From Caldisericum exile_A (GTDB lineage: Bacteria; Caldisericota; Caldisericia; Caldisericales; Caldisericaceae), in NCBI RefSeq assembly GCF_047785965.1, contig NZ_JBLOBF010000007.1, positions 12,205 to 76,204 of the forward strand: DNA of 64,000 nucleotides. Reading direction: 5' to 3'. Within the stretch, counting starts at the first letter, position 1. The number at the start of each line of letters is the position of its first letter. Below the pieces are notes generated by a model. That model worked only from the letters and a program-made list of their open reading frames with translations. It had not been told where the DNA came from and did not search any database. The position numbers and the translations under genes are program-made. Of the stretch, positions 15,071 to 24,761 are shown one piece after another.

Positions 15071-17512
15071 ATGAATGGTGGTAAAATAAGTTTAAGACAG
15101 CTTGAAACACATTTGTTTAAGGCGGCAGATATTTTAAGGGGTAAAATGGATGCCTCCGAATATAAAGAATATATATTTGGCATGCTTTTTTTAAAGTATA
15201 CTTCAGATGTCTTTGAGAATAAACGAAAGGATTTAATAAATAAATTTTCTCAAATGGGTTTTTCAAATGAAAAGATTGAAGAGTTATTAGAAGATCCAAG
15301 TTCTTATGGTGATACCTTTTTTGTACCTGAAAGGGCAAGATGGGAAAATATATTAAAATTTAAAGAAGATGTTGGAAACCAGCTAAATAAAGCTTTGGCT
15401 GCTTTAGAAGAAGCAAATCCTGAACTTGACGGTGTTTTAAAGCATATAGATTTTAATGCTGTAAAGGGGAGGTCACGTCTTAAAGACCAGCAGCTTATAG
15501 ATCTTATAAATCACTTTAATAAATATGAATTACTTCCTTCAAACTTTGAATTCCCTGACCTTCTTGGTGCCGCTTATGAGTATTTATTAAAAGAATTTGC
15601 AGATTCGGCAGGCAAAAAAGGGGGGGAATTTTATACGCCCTCTCATGTAAAAAAATTAATGGTGAGACTTGTAAAGCCAAAAGAAGGCATGTTAATATAT
15701 GACCCAACAGTAGGTTCCGGTGGTTTTTTAATTGAAGCATTTCATTATGTAGAAGAACGAGGACAAAATACAAACAATTTAGGACTATATGGTCAGGAAA
15801 ACAATGGATTGACGTGGTCTATATGTAAAATGAATATGATTTTACACGGTATTAACGATGCCCATATAGAGAATGAAGATGTACTAACAACTCCTATGTT
15901 TTTAGAAAATGGATATATAAAAAAATTTGACATAGTGCTTGCAAATCCACCTTTTTCAGAAAACTATACACGTGCAAATATGCAATTTCAAGAAAGATTT
16001 AAATATGGATTTACACCTGAGACAGGAAAAAAAGCCGACCTTATGTTTTTACAGCATATGATTGCAAGCCTAAAAGACGATGGTATTATGGCAACTGTCA
16101 TGCCTCACGGAGTTTTATTCAGAGGTGGTCAGGAAAAAGTAATTCGAGAACAAATTGTAAAAGAAGGCATTATAGAAGCAATTATAGGTTTACCCCCTAA
16201 ACTTTTTTACAATACAGGTATACCCGCGTGTGTTATTGTAATAAACAAAAACAAACCAAAACATTTAAAAGATAAGATTTTGTTTATAAATGCAGAAAGA
16301 GAATATGGCGAAGGCAGAAATCAAAACTTCCTAAGACCGGAAGACATAGAAAAAATAGTTAATGTGTTTGACAGTAAAAAAGATATACCCAAATATTCAA
16401 GATTGGTTGATATCAAAGAGATTGAAGAAAATGACTTTAACCTTAATATAAGAAGGTATGTGGATAATTCTCCAGATATAGAAATTAACGATGTTCATGC
16501 ACATCTTTTTGGTGGTATACCTAAAAAAGAAGTAGCAAATTATGAAGAACAATTTAAGAAGTTACATATTCATTACCAGATTTTACTTAATGAGAAAGAC
16601 AAAGATTATTTGGAGTTTAAAGATGAAATAAAAGAAAAAAATCAAATTAAAGAAGTTATTGAAGATTCCACTGAAATAAAAGATATATTTTCAATACATA
16701 AAAGCAAGTTAAATAATTGGTGGGAAGATATAAAACCACAGATTGAGCAATTTTATGGTAAAAATAATCTCTGGCAATTTAGAGATGACTCTTTAACTAA
16801 ATTAAAAGATACTTTACTGCCAATTGGTACTTTTGATGAATTTAAAATCTCAGGCATATTTGCAAACTGGTGGGAAGAGCTTGTTTATGACTTTAAAAGT
16901 ATAATAAGCAATGGGTGGAACAAAAATTTGGTTGAAAGAGAAAGGATTAAAGAGAAATATTTTAAAAAAGATTTAGATGAAATTGAAGATTTAGAGGGGG
17001 CTCTTTCTGAGATTGAAGGAGATTTGAATGAGATTTTAGACGAAGTGGAAGACTGGGATGAAGAAGAGCAAGGTGATAAAACTGCAAATAAAGTAAAAGA
17101 ATTTTTAAAGGATATAATAAAAGACTTAAGCAAACAAAACAATGAAATCTCAAAAAAAGAAGCCATAAAATTGAGTAATTTATTAGAAAAAATTGAACAA
17201 AAAGAAAAGGAAATTAAAAAATTGAGAAAAGCTATAAGTGATAAAGAAAAAGAAGTTGAGAAAAAGACAGATGAAAAAATTGAGCTTTTAACAGAAGAGG
17301 AAGTGAAGGAACTTTTGCTTGAAAAATTTTTTGAACTCATACAAAATCAACTCGAGAAATATTTAAATGACGAAAAGAAAGAATTAATAAAGATTTTTGA
17401 GAACTTATGGGATAAATATAAAGTTTCTTTAAGTAAATTAAGAAATGATAGAGATGAAGAAGTAAAAAAATTGGATGAGTTTTTAAAAAGGCTGGGGTAT
17501 AGTTATGAATGA
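15071..17512 (+). CDS. hsdM: Type I restriction-modification DNA methyltransferase subunit HsdM
   Basis: 813 residues from ATG 15071, with AGGAGG at 15058-15063. The N-terminus SLRQLETHLFKAADILRG is the HsdM helical domain. The SAM-binding motif I is DPTVGSGGF (211-219) and the catalytic motif IV is NPPF (292-295), that is, an N6-adenine methyltransferase. The catalytic core ends near residue 480. A further 300-plus residues, very rich in Lys and Glu and strongly coiled-coil, make it much longer than typical 500-residue HsdM. It overlaps hsdS by 8 bp. The M2S complex methylates the target; adding HsdR gives restriction. Confidence 0.93.
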   Translation: MNGGKISLRQLETHLFKAADILRGKMDASEYKEYIFGMLFLKYTSDVFENKRKDLINKFSQMGFSNEKIEELLEDPSSYGDTFFVPERARWENILKFKEDVGNQLNKALAALEEANPELDGVLKHIDFNAVKGRSRLKDQQLIDLINHFNKYELLPSNFEFPDLLGAAYEYLLKEFADSAGKKGGEFYTPSHVKKLMVRLVKPKEGMLIYDPTVGSGGFLIEAFHYVEERGQNTNNLGLYGQENNGLTWSICKMNMILHGINDAHIENEDVLTTPMFLENGYIKKFDIVLANPPFSENYTRANMQFQERFKYGFTPETGKKADLMFLQHMIASLKDDGIMATVMPHGVLFRGGQEKVIREQIVKEGIIEAIIGLPPKLFYNTGIPACVIVINKNKPKHLKDKILFINAEREYGEGRNQNFLRPEDIEKIVNVFDSKKDIPKYSRLVDIKEIEENDFNLNIRRYVDNSPDIEINDVHAHLFGGIPKKEVANYEEQFKKLHIHYQILLNEKDKDYLEFKDEIKEKNQIKEVIEDSTEIKDIFSIHKSKLNNWWEDIKPQIEQFYGKNNLWQFRDDSLTKLKDTLLPIGTFDEFKISGIFANWWEELVYDFKSIISNGWNKNLVERERIKEKYFKKDLDEIEDLEGALSEIEGDLNEILDEVEDWDEEEQGDKTANKVKEFLKDIIKDLSKQNNEISKKEAIKLSNLLEKIEQKEKEIKKLRKAISDKEKEVEKKTDEKIELLTEEEVKELLLEKFFELIQNQLEKYLNDEKKELIKIFENLWDKYKVSLSKLRNDRDEEVKKLDEFLKRLGYSYE

Positions 17513-18752
17513 GAATATTAAACTGCCTGAAGGGTGGAAAGTTGTAAGGTTGGGTAAGGTGGCAGAAATTTCAACAGGTTTAAGTAATGTGGAAGATGCT
17601 ATTGAAGATGGGAATTATCCATTATTTGACCGTTCTACAGAAATCAAAAGGAGCAATAAATACTTATTTGATACCGAAGCTGTGATTATACCTGGAGAAG
17701 GAACTGAATTTATACCTAAGTATTACAAAGGTAAATTTGACTTACATCAACGAGCATATGCTATTTTTGATTTTATAAATTTGAATGGCAAATTTTTATA
17801 CTATATTATGCATTTGGCAAGTAAAGAACTTATAAAACAATCTGTTGGAACTACTGTAATATCTCTTAGATTGCCACACTTCCAAAACCTCCACATTCCC
17901 CTTCCCCCCATTCCTGAACAGCACAAAATTGCTGAGATACTTGAAACAGTTGATAATGCCATAGAGAAAACCGATGCTATTATTGAAAAATATAATCGCA
18001 TAAAACAGGGGCTAATGCATGATTTACTAACAAAGGGCATAGATGAAAACTGGCAAATAAGGAATGAAAAAACTCACAAATTTAAGGATTCACCTCTTGG
18101 AAGGATACCTGAGGAATGGGAAGTTGTGAGATTGGGGGATATTGCAGATATCAAGTTGAGTAACGTAGATAAGAAAATTGATTTAAAAGAAAAAATTATA
18201 CGATTGTGTAATTATTTAGAAGTTTATCAAAATGATTATATAACTAAAGGAATGAATTTTATGTACGCTTCTGCAACTAATAATGAAATTAAGAAATTCA
18301 AAATTTCAAAAGGAGATGTTATTATAACAAAAGATTCAGAAGAATATAATGATATCGCAAAACCAGCTTATGTTAGAGATGAAATTGAAAATTTAGTTTG
18401 TGGCTATCATTTAGCTTTAGTTAAACCTCTAAATAATATTAATGGTTTGTTTCTAACAAAAATCTTGAGTTTTAAAAATGTTAATATATATTTTCAAAAA
18501 AGAGCTAATGGAATAACACGTTTTGGATTGACTAAAGGAATTATTACTGGTGCTATAATCCCCCTCCCCCCCACTCCCGAGCAAGAACGTATAGCCACAG
18601 TTTTATCCCAAATAGATGAAGTTATAGAAAAAGAAAAAGCTTACAAAGAAAAGCTTGAAGGGATTAAAAAGGGACTTATGGAGGATCTGCTTACAGGCAA
18701 AGTCAGGGTTAATCATCTAATTGAGGAGGAAAGCAAAGATGAAATTGGATGA
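17505..18752 (+). CDS. hsdS: Type I restriction-modification specificity subunit HsdS
   Basis: 415 residues with the two-fold layout of HsdS. Each half begins with a similar motif (LPEGWKVVRLGKVAEI and IPEEWEVVRLGDIADI) and ends with a proline-rich stretch and spacer helix (PLPPIPEQHKIAEILETVDN and PLPPTPEQERIATVLSQIDE). The two target recognition domains read the two halves of a bipartite site, and the helices set the spacing. Both halves are complete, so the specificity is probably active. It overlaps hsdM by 8 bp and hsdR by 14 bp. Confidence 0.95.
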   Translation: MNENIKLPEGWKVVRLGKVAEISTGLSNVEDAIEDGNYPLFDRSTEIKRSNKYLFDTEAVIIPGEGTEFIPKYYKGKFDLHQRAYAIFDFINLNGKFLYYIMHLASKELIKQSVGTTVISLRLPHFQNLHIPLPPIPEQHKIAEILETVDNAIEKTDAIIEKYNRIKQGLMHDLLTKGIDENWQIRNEKTHKFKDSPLGRIPEEWEVVRLGDIADIKLSNVDKKIDLKEKIIRLCNYLEVYQNDYITKGMNFMYASATNNEIKKFKISKGDVIITKDSEEYNDIAKPAYVRDEIENLVCGYHLALVKPLNNINGLFLTKILSFKNVNIYFQKRANGITRFGLTKGIITGAIIPLPPTPEQERIATVLSQIDEVIEKEKAYKEKLEGIKKGLMEDLLTGKVRVNHLIEEESKDEIG

Positions 18753-21700
18753 GGAGCATTATGTTGAAAATAAATTTCTTTCACAACTTCAAAGACTTGG
18801 ATGGGAAATTTATAGGCAAAATAAAGATAATCCTGAAGAAGTCAGAGAAATATTGTCTTTTAACTCTTCTTTAGAACCTGTTTACGGAGAAAGCATTAAA
18901 TTTAGAGAAAGCTTTAGAGATGTAATTCTTGAAGATATTTTAAAAGAGTCTTTAATGAAAATAAATCCATGGATAGAAGAAGACCAGATAAATGAAGTAA
19001 TAAGAAAGATTACAACACCCCTTTCTAATTCTTTATTAGAGGTAAATAAGGAGATCCACGACTTATTTTTAGAAAATACCTCTGTATCAGAAAACAGAAA
19101 AACTGGTGAAAAAAGTCCAACTGTTAGATTAATTGATTTTAAAAGTGTAGATAATAATTCCTTTATTGCAATATCACAATTTAAAGTAAATATAACAGGA
19201 ACTGAAAAGCACATTATTCCTGATATAGTCCTTTTTGTAAATGGATTACCCGTTGTTGTGGTTGAGTGCAAATCGCCTGCAATATCAGATCCGATTTCTG
19301 AAGCGATAGAGCAGCTTATGCGCTACAGTAATAGAAGGGGAGCAATTGAAGGTAATGAAAAACTTTTCTGGTATAATATTTTTAATATTGCTACATCAAA
19401 CCAGGTTGCGAAGTATGGAACAATAACATCAGAGTATGAGCATTTTGTTGAGTGGAAAGATCCTTATCCTTATTCTTTATCCGATATAGGAGAAGAAAAT
19501 ATTACAAGCCAGCAGGTCTTAGTACAAGGAATGCTCTCGAAAGAAAATTTACTTGATATATTTCATACATATACAATTTTTAAAGAGGATTCAAAAGGTA
19601 CAGTTGTTAAAGTTGTTGCAAGATACCAGCAATTTAGAGCTGCAAAGAAGATAATAAAAAAATTGAAAGAAGGTAAAACGCCAGAAGATAGAGGAGGCAT
19701 AATTTGGCATACTCAGGGTTCTGGTAAATCTTTGACAATGATGTTTGTTGTGAGGGAATTATATCATAATCCTGAATTTGGAGATTATAAAGTTGTTTTT
19801 ATTACAGACAGAAAAGACCTTGAAAAGCAATTAAATGATACATCCAAAAGTGTAGGATTTACTGTAAGAGTTGCGGAAAGCATAAATGATTTAAAAGAAG
19901 CTTTAAAAACAAATACGCCAGAGCTTGTAATGGGAATGATACACAAATTTCAAGAAAGGGAACTTAAAATTGATTTTCCAGTTCTTAATGAATCCGAAAA
20001 AATTTTAATAATGATAGATGAAGCCCATAGGACTCAATATAAATATTTGGGTGCTAATTTAAGAAAATCCCTGCCAAATGCTACAAAGATTGCTTTTACA
20101 GGTACGCCAATAGATAAAACTGAAATGACTTTTGGAGATTATATAGATAAATACAGTATAAGACAATCTGTAGAAGATGGTGTAACTGTAAGTATAGTTT
20201 ATGAAGGGCGAGTACACAGTGCAGAACTATCAGATGAAGAGGCAGCAAATGCCAAATTTGAGGATGTTTTTAAAGATGCAGACGAAGATACAAAAAGAAT
20301 GATAATGGGAAGATTTACATGGAGAGGATACCTTGAAGCTGAAGAGGTAATACGTGATAAAGCAAAGGATATGATAGAACATTATATTACCCATGTATTT
20401 CCGAATGGATTTAAGGCACAGGTTGTAGCAGTTTCCCGTCTTGCAGCTATAAGGTATAAAAATGCTTTAGAAGATGCTCTTAAAGAAAAAATAAATGAGA
20501 TGATGAAGAAAAACTCAAAAATTGATTTGGATACATTAAAAAGATTAGAAGTAGGTGTTGTTATATCAAAAGATCAAAACGACCCTCCAGAATACGAAGA
20601 ATATACCAATTCTCAAAAACACGATACTATAATTAAAAGCTTCAAACTTCCTTTTGATAAAGGTGGAAATGTTGGGATAATAGTTGTTCAAAATATGTTG
20701 ATAACCGGTTTTGATGCTCCAATAGAACAGGTAATGTATCTTGATAATGTAATAAAGGGACATAATTTGCTGCAGGCTATAGCAAGGGTTAATAGAGCTT
20801 ATAATAATAAATCCTGTGGTTTTGTAGTTGATTATGTTGGAGTTTTAAAACACCTTAAAGAAGCACTTTCTATATATGCTGATGAAGATATAGAAGAAAT
20901 ATCAGAAGTTGTAATAAATAAAGCAAAAAGTATTGATGCTCTTAGGTTTTATCATAATTTAATAGAAGAGTTTTTCACTAAAAACGGAATAAAAAATTGG
21001 CGTCAGAATATTGAAGAGTGTATTGATATTTTAGTTGATGAGAAAGTCAGAAATGAGTTTATAGATATTGTTCGAAAATTTAACCGGGCTATGGATGAAG
21101 TTTTGCCAGATCCTGAAAGCTTAAAATATCTTGCCGATTTAAAGATAATTTCTTTTATAAAAGAGTCTGCAAGAAATAGATATAGAGACAGCAAGTTAAG
21201 CGTAAGAGATGCTAGTGATAAAGTAAGAGAAATAATTGAAGAGTATTTGATATCAAAAGGTGTAGATCCTAAAATACCTCCTACACCACTTCTTGAAGAT
21301 AAATTTATTGATAGTCTTAATAAAAAACCAATAAAGGCAAAAGCACAAGAATTAGAGATTGCAATTAATGAGTACATTGATGAACATTTTGAGGAAGATC
21401 CTGAATTATATGAAAGATTTTCGGAAAGGTTAAAAAAACTTCTTGAAGATTATAAAGGGAAATGGGATGAATTATATATTGAATTAGAAAAAGTGAGAGA
21501 AGAACTAAAAAAAGGTAGAGAAAATGAAGAAACCTTTGGTTTTGACCCCAAAAAAGAAATGCCATTTTTTGGAGTATTGAAAGATAAAATATTTGGTAAA
21601 AAATCAATTAATGAGCTTTCAGATAAAGATCTAAACTTTTTAATTGATCTAACAAAAGATGTATTAGAGATGATTAAAAGAGAAATACAAGCAGTTGATT

Positions 21701-21915
21701 TTTGGGATAATCCAACCAAGCAAAAACGTCTAAAAAGCTATATTTATTCACATTTACTTGATAAAATTTCTCCCATTCAAAACTATCATGAAAGTGTTAA
21801 GGAAGATGAAGGAGTATACATTACAAGCAATTTAGATCCAAATATTATATACAACAAAAGAAATGAAATAGCACAAAGATTATTAGAACTTGCTTATCAC
21901 CATTATAGGAAGTGA
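18739..21915 (+). CDS. hsdR: Type I restriction endonuclease subunit HsdR
   Basis: 1058 residues from ATG 18739, with GAGGAGGA (18723-18730) at good spacing; the frame from 18721 includes this Shine-Dalgarno. The nuclease site is Asp162 ... Glu176-Cys-Lys178 in PDIVLFVNG ... VVVVECKS. The translocase has Walker A GSGKS (327-331), DEAH (427-430) and IAFTGTP just after. The C-terminal region is helical and binds the methyltransferase. Length and motif order are normal and no frameshift is seen, so the restriction system looks intact. Confidence 0.95.
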   Translation: MKLDEEHYVENKFLSQLQRLGWEIYRQNKDNPEEVREILSFNSSLEPVYGESIKFRESFRDVILEDILKESLMKINPWIEEDQINEVIRKITTPLSNSLLEVNKEIHDLFLENTSVSENRKTGEKSPTVRLIDFKSVDNNSFIAISQFKVNITGTEKHIIPDIVLFVNGLPVVVVECKSPAISDPISEAIEQLMRYSNRRGAIEGNEKLFWYNIFNIATSNQVAKYGTITSEYEHFVEWKDPYPYSLSDIGEENITSQQVLVQGMLSKENLLDIFHTYTIFKEDSKGTVVKVVARYQQFRAAKKIIKKLKEGKTPEDRGGIIWHTQGSGKSLTMMFVVRELYHNPEFGDYKVVFITDRKDLEKQLNDTSKSVGFTVRVAESINDLKEALKTNTPELVMGMIHKFQERELKIDFPVLNESEKILIMIDEAHRTQYKYLGANLRKSLPNATKIAFTGTPIDKTEMTFGDYIDKYSIRQSVEDGVTVSIVYEGRVHSAELSDEEAANAKFEDVFKDADEDTKRMIMGRFTWRGYLEAEEVIRDKAKDMIEHYITHVFPNGFKAQVVAVSRLAAIRYKNALEDALKEKINEMMKKNSKIDLDTLKRLEVGVVISKDQNDPPEYEEYTNSQKHDTIIKSFKLPFDKGGNVGIIVVQNMLITGFDAPIEQVMYLDNVIKGHNLLQAIARVNRAYNNKSCGFVVDYVGVLKHLKEALSIYADEDIEEISEVVINKAKSIDALRFYHNLIEEFFTKNGIKNWRQNIEECIDILVDEKVRNEFIDIVRKFNRAMDEVLPDPESLKYLADLKIISFIKESARNRYRDSKLSVRDASDKVREIIEEYLISKGVDPKIPPTPLLEDKFIDSLNKKPIKAKAQELEIAINEYIDEHFEEDPELYERFSERLKKLLEDYKGKWDELYIELEKVREELKKGRENEETFGFDPKKEMPFFGVLKDKIFGKKSINELSDKDLNFLIDLTKDVLEMIKREIQAVDFWDNPTKQKRLKSYIYSHLLDKISPIQNYHESVKEDEGVYITSNLDPNIIYNKRNEIAQRLLELAYHHYRK

Positions 21916-21919
21916 TATT

Positions 21920-22594
21920 ATGGTAGACATAAAGATTGAGAAGATAATTCGTTCAAAAAGAAAGACAATAGCCTTGCAGATTACAGATGATGTCACATTG
22001 ATAGTGAGAGCACCTTTTGGCATAGATGAAAAAAAGATTTGGGAGGTTATTAAAAAGCATTCAGGATGGATTGAGAAGAAAAAGAAGGAGATAGAGGCAA
22101 GGGATCCTAAAGCTTTAAAAAAGGAATTTGTGAATGGGGAAGGGTTTTTATATCTTGGTAAGTATTATAAGCTGTATATAGTAGATAATCAGGAGGTTCC
22201 TCTTAAGCTTGAAGATGGTTTTTATTTGTCGAGGAAATTTTTAGATAAGGCAAAAGAGGTTTTTATTGATTGGTATAAAAAAGAAGCATTTAATATAATA
22301 TCTGAAAGAGTCAAGTGGTATGCACAAAAGAGTAATTTAAAATACAATAAAATAAATATTACGTCTGCACAAAAAAGGTGGGGTTCTTGTTCTTCAAACG
22401 GAAACTTAAATTTTTCATGGAGACTTATAATGGCTCCTATTTCTGTAATAGACTATGTTGTTGTGCATGAGCTTGCACACTTGGAAGAAAGAAATCATGG
22501 AAAGAATTTCTGGATAAAAGTAAAGATGTTAGTGCCCGATTATAAAAAGCAGGAAGATTGGCTCAAGAAAAATGGTTATATACTTAATCTGTAA
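21920..22594 (+). CDS. YgjP-like (DUF45) zinc metalloprotease-family protein
   Basis: 225 residues from ATG 21920, 4 nt after hsdR. The zinc motif HELAH (183-187) sits in VVHELAHLEERNHGKNFW, preceded by KRWGSCSSNGNLNFSWRL, which is diagnostic of the YgjP/DUF45 family. The longer frame would start inside hsdR. Family members often sit at the 3' end of type I restriction operons; their role there is unknown. The tight spacing implies co-transcription with hsdMSR. Confidence 0.85.
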   Translation: MVDIKIEKIIRSKRKTIALQITDDVTLIVRAPFGIDEKKIWEVIKKHSGWIEKKKKEIEARDPKALKKEFVNGEGFLYLGKYYKLYIVDNQEVPLKLEDGFYLSRKFLDKAKEVFIDWYKKEAFNIISERVKWYAQKSNLKYNKINITSAQKRWGSCSSNGNLNFSWRLIMAPISVIDYVVVHELAHLEERNHGKNFWIKVKMLVPDYKKQEDWLKKNGYILNL

Positions 22595-22791
22595 GTAATG
22601 ATTAATTGTATGTATTTTTGATAAAATAAGGGTGAAATAGCATTTGGCTTTGAAAAGTCAATACTTGATAGGATAAAGAAAAGTATAAATTGGGAAATTT
22701 TTCTTATGATAAAGTAATGAAAAATATTTTGTAGTTTGAATAAGAAGGGTATTTTACATAGCTAAAATAAATATATACAGAGTAATTTAAA

Positions 22792-22834
22792 AACCTCCTT
22801 GATGATTTCAATATATCAGAATAATCAAGGGGTT
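22792..22834 (-). terminator. Possible terminator of the DUF2273 operon; rest of the gap empty
   Basis: The arms AACC-T-CCTTGAT (22792-22803) and ATCAAGG-GGTT (22824-22834) pair with one bulge around a 20-nt loop. On the minus strand this is followed by a T-rich run, just downstream of the DUF2273 gene. The remaining gap (22595-22791) holds only a short unrecognised frame with FGFEKSILDRIKKS and no convincing gene. Confidence 0.4.
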
Positions 22835-22865
22835 GTTAAATGTTTATAGAAAATTATCATTTTTT

Positions 22866-23069
22866 CTACAAAAATCCACGAAATCTTTTATTTTTGTCTA
22901 TATATTCACCTATTAAATATCCAGCTATTATGCAAATTAATATAAATAAAGCTTTGAGCAATCCCCAAATAGCTGTGAATATACCAAAAACTAATCCCAC
23001 TGTAACGCCTATTAATTTTGCCGGATGCTCTTCCGATAAGTAAATAAATATTTGAGCAATCCTTTGCAT
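22866..23069 (-). CDS. DUF2273 small membrane protein
   Basis: 67 residues with two hydrophobic segments (LIGVTVGLVFGIFTAIWGLL and ALFILICIIAGYLIGEYI) and a charged tail, matching the DUF2273 family. In Firmicutes this gene accompanies asp23 and amaP in a membrane-associated alkaline shock and cell-envelope stress operon, and the same order is seen here. Unlike its two upstream partners it is uninterrupted. AGGAGG precedes ATG 23069. Confidence 0.8.
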   Translation of the reverse strand: MQRIAQIFIYLSEEHPAKLIGVTVGLVFGIFTAIWGLLKALFILICIIAGYLIGEYIDKNKRFRGFL

Positions 23070-23080
23070 CTAATCTCCTC

Positions 23081-23628
23081 CTATTCTACACGTCTTGTCT
23101 TTGAGCCATATATGCTTTTTATATGAATTTTTACATCTGATACTTTTAACCCTGCAGTCTCTAATATATACTTATTGACAGTTTGTTGGAGATTTTGCAT
23201 TAATTCCGGAATATTATTGTCTGGCAAAATGATCACATTTAAAATGATAGAAGTGGAATCTTGAGATATTTTTATACGTGGTTTTACTTCTTTTACTCCG
23301 TTTACCTGATTTGCCGCTCTTACAACTAAATCTTCAATTGTATTTAAAGAAATCCCCATTTCACCTAATTCGCCATACTGCACAATTACTTCTTTGAAAT
23401 CAAATTTGGAGGGTCTAATTGCCCATAAAAAAATCTAAGGGACAAAATAAGAATAATTATCCCTATAACAATCGCTGTTATTTGATTCTCGTAATTACTA
23501 TAAATTATTTGAGAATAATCAACTGGAATTTTTAACCCCGAAACGAAAATTAGGAAAAAGAGACTTAGAATAATGGTAAGAAAAGTTAGAAGAGCCAATA
23601 ATATTTTATCTATTTTTGACAAAATCAT
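23081..23628 (-). pseudogene. amaP: amaP (Asp23 membrane anchor), broken by a single frameshift
   Basis: Two frames together make one AmaP of about 182 residues. The first (23628 to 23386) has two transmembrane segments (KILLALLTFLTIILSLFFLI and ITAIVIGIIILILSLRFF) and ends GQLDPPN. The second (from about 23400 down) continues as FDFKEVIVQYGELGEMGISL and then an Asp23-like domain with IEDLVVRAANQVNGV. Restoring one A in the AAA near 23406 joins them. AmaP anchors Asp23 at the membrane. As read, translation stops after the membrane part. Confidence 0.75.
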
Positions 23629-23635
23629 CACCCCA

Positions 23636-24032
23636 TTATTGTACTCTTCTTGTTTCTTGTTTTTGTTCTTCCGGGAAAACAACACCTTGAACATATACAT
23701 TAACTTCTATTACTTTTAATCCTGTTCTTTCTTCTATTACATTTTTTACTTTTTCCTGAACTTTTTTAGCAACTTCGCGAATTTTACATCAAAGTTTACA
23801 ACAATAGATAAATCTACAGCTGCTTCTTTTTCGCCCACTTCAACTTTTACTCCTTTTGTAAGGTCCTTTTTACCTAATAATTCAGCGATACCACCAACAA
23901 AACCCCACTCATTCCAGCTACTCCTTCAACTTCGGCTGCTGCCAATCCTGCAAGAATTGCAACAACCTGATCAGCGATCTTTATAGTTCCCAATGAAGTT
24001 TTTTCCTGAAGTTTTGCCTCCTCCATTGACAT
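23636..24032 (-). pseudogene. asp23: asp23/Gls24-family gene with two single-base deletions
   Basis: From ATG 24032 the frame reads LQEKTSLGTIKIADQVVAIL then AAAEVEGVAGMSG, a clear Asp23 start, but shifts at GGGG (about 23910). The next frame gives GGIAELLGKKDLTKGVKVEV ... VDLSIVVNFDVK and shifts again at AAAA (about 23790) into REVAKKVQEKVKNVIEERTG ... to a stop at 23636. Adding one G and one A restores a 132-residue Asp23 protein of normal length. Asp23 is an abundant membrane-associated stress protein of Firmicutes. Either the gene is newly dead or the homopolymers were misread. Confidence 0.8.
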
Positions 24033-24065
24033 TTTATATACCCCCTTAAATTATAGTTATCTTAC

Positions 24066-24094
24066 ATTATACTACCATTTTATTGCCATGTCAA
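24066..24094 (-). promoter_or_regulatory. Consensus promoter of the asp23 operon
   Basis: A perfect TTGACA (24089-24094) and a perfect TATAAT (24066-24071) are 17 bp apart on the minus strand, about 35 nt upstream of the asp23 start. Confidence 0.8.
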
Positions 24095-24244
24095 AATTTG
24101 TTAAATAATAAAATATAATATAATTTTTTGAATTGATGAGAATATAATGAAAAGTATTGTCATAACAAATAAAATAATAATTTCCTAAAAGATACCTAAC
24201 GTTGTACCTCATAGAGATGATGTATAAAAAAGTTTTAACATTTT

Positions 24245-24603
24245 TTAGAGAAACTTACCCATTTTCAAATTGACCGAGTTTTTTAAAAAATTTCTTTTTC
24301 TTTTTGTGAAGCTATATCTTTAAAATAACCCCATATATGTAATGCAGTGTTTACTGCGTTGCTTTTTATTATTTTTATTTTTCAATGTATCTTTTATTAA
24401 TGTACAAAATTCGAGCACCGGGTAGTCAGATCCATCTTTTAATATAATAATTCTATTATTTTTTATAGGATGTAGGGGAAGTTTCTAGTATCTTGTATTT
24501 ATTATTTAGCCCATTCTTTTTCTAAAACAGAAATTTTATTTTCAACAGAAATTGAGTTTATACATTTTATGGCCGATAAGTTTTTGTCTTTTACTTTTAG
24601 CAT
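24245..24603 (-). pseudogene. Unidentified decayed gene
   Basis: From ATG 24603 a frame reads MLKVKDKNLSAIKCINSISV and EKEWAK before stops. Further frames continue as KDGSDYPVLEFCTLIKDTLK, RSKHCITYMGLF, FKDIASQKEKEIF and KKLGQFENG down to about 24245, with at least three frameshifts. The pieces look like one real protein, but I do not recognise its family. It lies between the asp23 operon and the IS3 element, in the most decayed part of the island. Confidence 0.4.
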
Positions 24604-24761
24604 TTATTTATGTCTTTATAGGGGAGGTGACTATAAAATTCAACAAAGTCTTTTATATAAATAGTTTCAGAATGAGTACACTCATTTTTAATTATTATCT
24701 ATTTATAATGATACCAGAAAACTAGGCAGACAAAAAGTCAAAAATAAGTTAGAATATAGTT

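Noticed and set aside
16885..17340. A Ser/Phe-rich minus-strand frame of 151 residues
   Set aside because: It is the complement of the Lys/Glu-rich coiled-coil part of hsdM, a typical shadow.
6386..22594. Search for CRISPR repeats, cas1, cas2, cas6 or a CARF nuclease in the island
   Set aside because: No regularly spaced repeat and no protein with these patterns was found. The island has an effector only.
22840..23043. A plus-strand 67-residue frame opposite the DUF2273 gene
   Set aside because: It is antisense to a clear DUF2273 protein and lacks a ribosome site.
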